A model generated the notes under the pieces. That model searched no databases, was not told the DNA's origin, and saw only the letters and a list, made by a program, of their open reading frames with translations. Source: Halovenus sp. (GTDB taxonomy: Archaea > Halobacteriota > Halobacteria > Halobacteriales > Haloarculaceae). From it: 7,425 nt of DNA. The stretch is from NCBI GenBank assembly GCA_003551265.1, contig PUMG01000166.1:1-7425 (forward strand), given 5' to 3'. This document shows positions 5,597 to 7,425 of this stretch, in pieces (the first letter of the stretch is position 1; each line of letters begins with the position of its first letter). Made by a program: the position numbers and the translations under genes.

Positions 5597-5636
5597 TGCT
5601 CGCCAGCGCGCAACGCTGCTCGCCAGCGCGGAACGC
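5597..5636. repeat. Tandem 20-bp repeat between convergent genes
   Basis: Two adjacent copies of TGCTCGCCAGCGCGSAACGC (5597-5616 and 5617-5636) differ at one base (C or G at S). At the junction CGCTG (5614-5618) and CAGCG (5624-5628) can pair across a five-base loop. The repeat fills most of the 58-base gap between the DUF373 stop (5591) and the helicase stop (5650). A role in ending convergent transcripts is possible; recent slippage duplication is the simplest origin. No T-run is present. Confidence 0.6.
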
Positions 5637-5649
5637 ACGCTCGACGATA

Positions 5650-6939
5650 TCAGTCGAACGTTTCAGCCGCTCGCTCGGTCACTCTAACGCCTTTCTCGCC
5701 CAGATAGCGCATTCGTTGACGGGCAAACTCCTCCTCACGGGTCCCGCGCGTGGCGAGTACGTACATCCGTGCCCGGCCGCTGGGACGCATCGTTCTCCCC
5801 GCCCGCTGGGTTCCCTGTCGCCGTGACCCACCGAGTCCGGATGCGACGACTGCGAGCTGTGCGCTCGGCAGGTCGATACCTTCGTCACCCACCCGCGAGA
5901 CGACGAGTGTCGAGAGAGTTCCCTGGCGGAACTGTTCGAACAGCTTCTCACGCTGGTAGTGTGGCATCTCGCCGCTGACGAAGGGCACGTCGAGTGCGTC
6001 GGCGTACTCGCGGCCCTGGTCGAGATACTCGACGAACACGAGCGCTTGCTCGTCGGGGTGTCGTGTGAGGAGGTGGTCTATCTCCTGGAGCTTCGCCGGG
6101 TTGGTCGCTGCAGCCTGTCTCCGTGCGTGTCCACTGGTGCTGACGTACTCGTTCTGGGTCTCCTCGCTGTCCCACGGAACGTAGCGAATCTCGACCTCTG
6201 GCTCTGCGACGTATCCCTCCTCGAACAGCGCATCCCAGTCCGTGCCGATTGGCGGGCCGACCAGTGTGTAAATCTCTTTCTCTTGTTCGTCCTCCCGGAC
6301 GGGACTGGCAGACAGTCCAAGGCGGTGTTGTGTCTGGAGGTCGGTACTCCGCCGGTATATCGGTGCGCTGATGTGGTGAACCTCGTCGTAGATGATGAGT
6401 CCCCACGCGCGGCTGTCGAACAGCTGTCTGTGGCGGTCCATCCCCGCAACCCGATACGTCGCAATCGTCACCGGCCGAATCGATTTCTCACCACCGTGGT
6501 ACTCCCCAACCTGTTCGGGTGAGAGCGACGTCCGCGCCAGAATTTCCTCGCGCCACTGCCCCGCAAGTTCGCGACCGGGCACCAGAACGAGCGTCTCGCC
6601 CCCGACGGCGGCGAGGATTCCCAGTGCGGTGATCGTTTTCCCGCTCCCGGGCGGCCCGACGAGCACACCGGAGTTCGTTTCGAGAAAGTTAGACACCCAC
6701 TCGTGCTGGTACCGCCGGAGGTCAACGTTGAGGTCGACTGCTAACGCCTCGCCGCTGTCGAGGTCGCGCTCGTCGCGAACTGGATACCCCGCCTCGTACA
6801 GCGTGCGCTTGACCGACGCGATGTGTTCCTGTGCAACCCAGCTCTCTGTGTCCGAGATAGCCGCCCGTAGCTCTCCGTCGTCGAGTTTCTGTCGCGCCAC
6901 GTTGCCCATCAGGTCGTCCGTCTCGGCTTCGAGCACCAC
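5650..6939 (-). CDS. XPB-like superfamily 2 helicase core (C-terminal part of the interrupted gene)
   Basis: Counting from the GTG at 6939, this 429-residue segment has every superfamily 2 motif: LRRYQHEWV (74-82), Walker A GPPGSGKT (95-102), motif II DEVHH (175-179), motif III SAS (200-202), motif V GDEGIDLP (351-358) and motif VI QRAGRTMRP (378-386). RED at 205-207 just after motif III is the signature seen in XPB/Rad25 helicases. It should be an ATP-driven DNA translocase or helicase in the cytoplasm, probably linked to repair or transcription, though the exact role of archaeal XPB relatives is unsettled. The start is uncertain: the conserved N-terminal part precedes it in frame behind a TAA. 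If translation restarts, GTG at 6939 (GAGG eight bases upstream) or 6936, or ATG at 6909, are candidates. The core itself shows no missing residue. It converges on the DUF373 gene. Confidence 0.85.
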   Translation of the reverse strand: MVLEAETDDLMGNVARQKLDDGELRAAISDTESWVAQEHIASVKRTLYEAGYPVRDERDLDSGEALAVDLNVDLRRYQHEWVSNFLETNSGVLVGPPGSGKTITALGILAAVGGETLVLVPGRELAGQWREEILARTSLSPEQVGEYHGGEKSIRPVTIATYRVAGMDRHRQLFDSRAWGLIIYDEVHHISAPIYRRSTDLQTQHRLGLSASPVREDEQEKEIYTLVGPPIGTDWDALFEEGYVAEPEVEIRYVPWDSEETQNEYVSTSGHARRQAAATNPAKLQEIDHLLTRHPDEQALVFVEYLDQGREYADALDVPFVSGEMPHYQREKLFEQFRQGTLSTLVVSRVGDEGIDLPSAQLAVVASGLGGSRRQGTQRAGRTMRPSGRARMYVLATRGTREEEFARQRMRYLGEKGVRVTERAAETFD

Positions 6940-6993
6940 GTAGCCGTCCTCGTGAGTCCGTAACGTGAACTTCTTCGCCCGGCGATACTGGCT

Positions 6994-6996
6994 TTA
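6994..6996 (-). other. In-frame TAA splitting the helicase gene
   Basis: The minus strand reads GAA GAG TGG CTC TAA AGC CAG TAT CGC. This TAA is the only stop between the two helicase parts, and both sides are in the same frame with no gap. A single base change from GAA or another sense codon would restore a continuous frame of more than 590 codons inside the window. Confidence 0.85.
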
Positions 6997-7425
6997 GAGC
7001 CACTCTTCGAGACCGGGATAGCGCTCGGGAAGCACCGACCGGACGGTCTCCAGCAGGTCTGTGAACGTCTCGTAGGGTGCCTGCCAGACGTCTTCCGGGC
7101 GAATCTCGTACATGTACGCGCCCGACCCTGTGGTGTCGACCAGCCGTGCGAACTGTGCGAGCTGTGCACGCGTGAACTGTGTGGGCTGGTCTACCACGAG
7201 TTCCCGCCGGTCGGGAAAGACGACCACTCGCTCTCTGTCAGTCATCCGTGTCCAGTCACTCGGATACCAGACGACCGGGTCGCTCGAGACGTCGAGTCGC
7301 TGTGCCGTCCCGTCCTCGACCAGTGTGTCGAGTCGCCCTGTAGCCTCGTCCTGCGTTGTCTCGGTCACCTGTGCATACCGGGTGTCGGTCACGAGTGGTC
7401 GACTGAGCGTCTCGAGTGCGTCGTA
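6994..7425 (-). CDS. N-terminal part of the XPB-like helicase (partial, ends at in-frame TAA)
   Basis: The frame is open from the right edge (first residues YDALETLSRPL) to TAA at 6994-6996, giving at least 143 residues. The first ~60 residues look like a winged-helix module (TQDEATGRLDTLVEDGTAQRLDV). Then come DPVVWYPSDW, RERVVVFPDRRELVVDQP, TQFTRAQLAQFARLVDTTGSG and EDVWQAPYETF, ending GLEEWL. I recognise these as the region preceding the helicase core in large haloarchaeal XPB-like helicases, probably a DNA-binding and damage-recognition-like part; that role is inferred. A GTG at 7392 could serve as a start, but the in-frame residues upstream of it fit the same winged-helix pattern, so the true start is probably beyond the window. 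No helicase motif lies here. On its own it would be a soluble, acidic DNA-binding fragment without ATPase activity. Confidence 0.75.
   Translation of the reverse strand, partial: YDALETLSRPLVTDTRYAQVTETTQDEATGRLDTLVEDGTAQRLDVSSDPVVWYPSDWTRMTDRERVVVFPDRRELVVDQPTQFTRAQLAQFARLVDTTGSGAYMYEIRPEDVWQAPYETFTDLLETVRSVLPERYPGLEEWL

Larger units (their letters stand above)
5650..7425 (-). pseudogene. XPB-like helicase gene interrupted by an in-frame TAA (5' end outside the window)
   Basis: From the right edge to the stop at 5650 the minus strand stays in one reading frame with one internal stop, TAA at 6994-6996. The residues on both sides read as one protein: ...GLEEWL, stop, SQYRRAKKFTLRTHEDGYVVLEAE.... 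I counted 15 of the 18 codons between the stop and the first GTG (6939) ending in G or C, so that stretch is still coding-like although no start codon lies within it. From memory, haloarchaeal homologues carry both parts in one chain with a Glu near this position (EEW-x-E-S-Q-W/Y). A single GAA to TAA change would explain the break. It could be a true nonsense mutation, a sequencing or assembly error, readthrough, or a gene now working as two pieces. The two segments are listed separately because both remain long and intact. Confidence 0.6.

Noticed and set aside
5948..6943. Open frames of up to 187 codons overlapping the helicase core
   Set aside because: The helicase frame contains every superfamily 2 motif in order. 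The other frames give biased compositions typical of GC-rich shadows.
7137..7190. Repeated GTGCGAACTGTG-like units
   Set aside because: They lie inside the N-terminal helicase segment and encode the natural sequence TQFTRAQLAQFARLVD, so codon and residue repetition explains them.
1..7425. tRNA, rRNA, CRISPR arrays, transposases and toxin-antitoxin or defence islands
   Set aside because: I read both strands and saw no cloverleaf-like segments, regularly spaced repeats, transposase motifs or recognisable defence genes.

Overview
The window reads as haloarchaeal chromosome. The DNA is GC-rich, the proteins are acidic (rich in Asp/Glu), and A/T-rich box A elements (TTTATA, CTATAG, CTTATG and TTTTTA types) repeatedly sit about 26-28 bases upstream of a start codon, as expected for leaderless archaeal transcripts. 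Several families are archaeal or haloarchaeal hallmarks: a HalOD1 output domain protein, a DUF373 membrane protein, an archaeal COG1407 phosphoesterase, an eIF2B-type protein and an XPB-like helicase. I see no rRNA, tRNA, CRISPR array, transposase or other clear mobile element.

Layout. The 3' end of an unrecognised plus-strand gene (1-93) faces a run of five minus-strand genes: a small membrane-anchored, pilin-like protein with an Ig-like or carboxypeptidase-regulatory-like domain (114-557), an M29-type aminopeptidase-like metalloenzyme (605-1561), a COG1407 metallophosphoesterase (1659-2351), a HalOD1 protein (2452-2784) and a short M50/site-2-protease-like membrane protein (2937-3467). A very short divergent promoter region (3468-3527) leads into two plus-strand genes: an eIF2B/ribose-1,5-bisphosphate-isomerase-family protein whose catalytic cysteine position is Asp (3528-4403), and a DUF373 membrane protein (4467-5591). 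After a 58-base gap holding a tandem 20-base repeat comes a minus-strand XPB-like superfamily 2 helicase (5650 to the window edge).

The most notable point is that helicase. Its helicase core and the segment upstream of it lie in exactly the same frame, and a single TAA (6994-6996) is the only stop between them. The 18 codons between the TAA and the first possible downstream start still look coding. From memory of haloarchaeal homologues the two halves form one protein, so this looks like a recent nonsense change (GAA to TAA), a sequencing error, or a gene now expressed as two pieces. A second item of note is a GNRA-loop hairpin in the 5' leader of the aminopeptidase-like gene. It buries a perfect GGAGG one base before the ATG.

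How the genes relate. Most appear to have their own promoters, so this is a string of mainly single-gene units and not one pathway. The phosphoesterase and the helicase both belong to nucleic-acid-related families, the aminopeptidase-like protein and the M50-like protein to peptidase families, and the eIF2B-like protein to a translation/nucleotide-metabolism family. Nothing in the order of genes shows that they act together.
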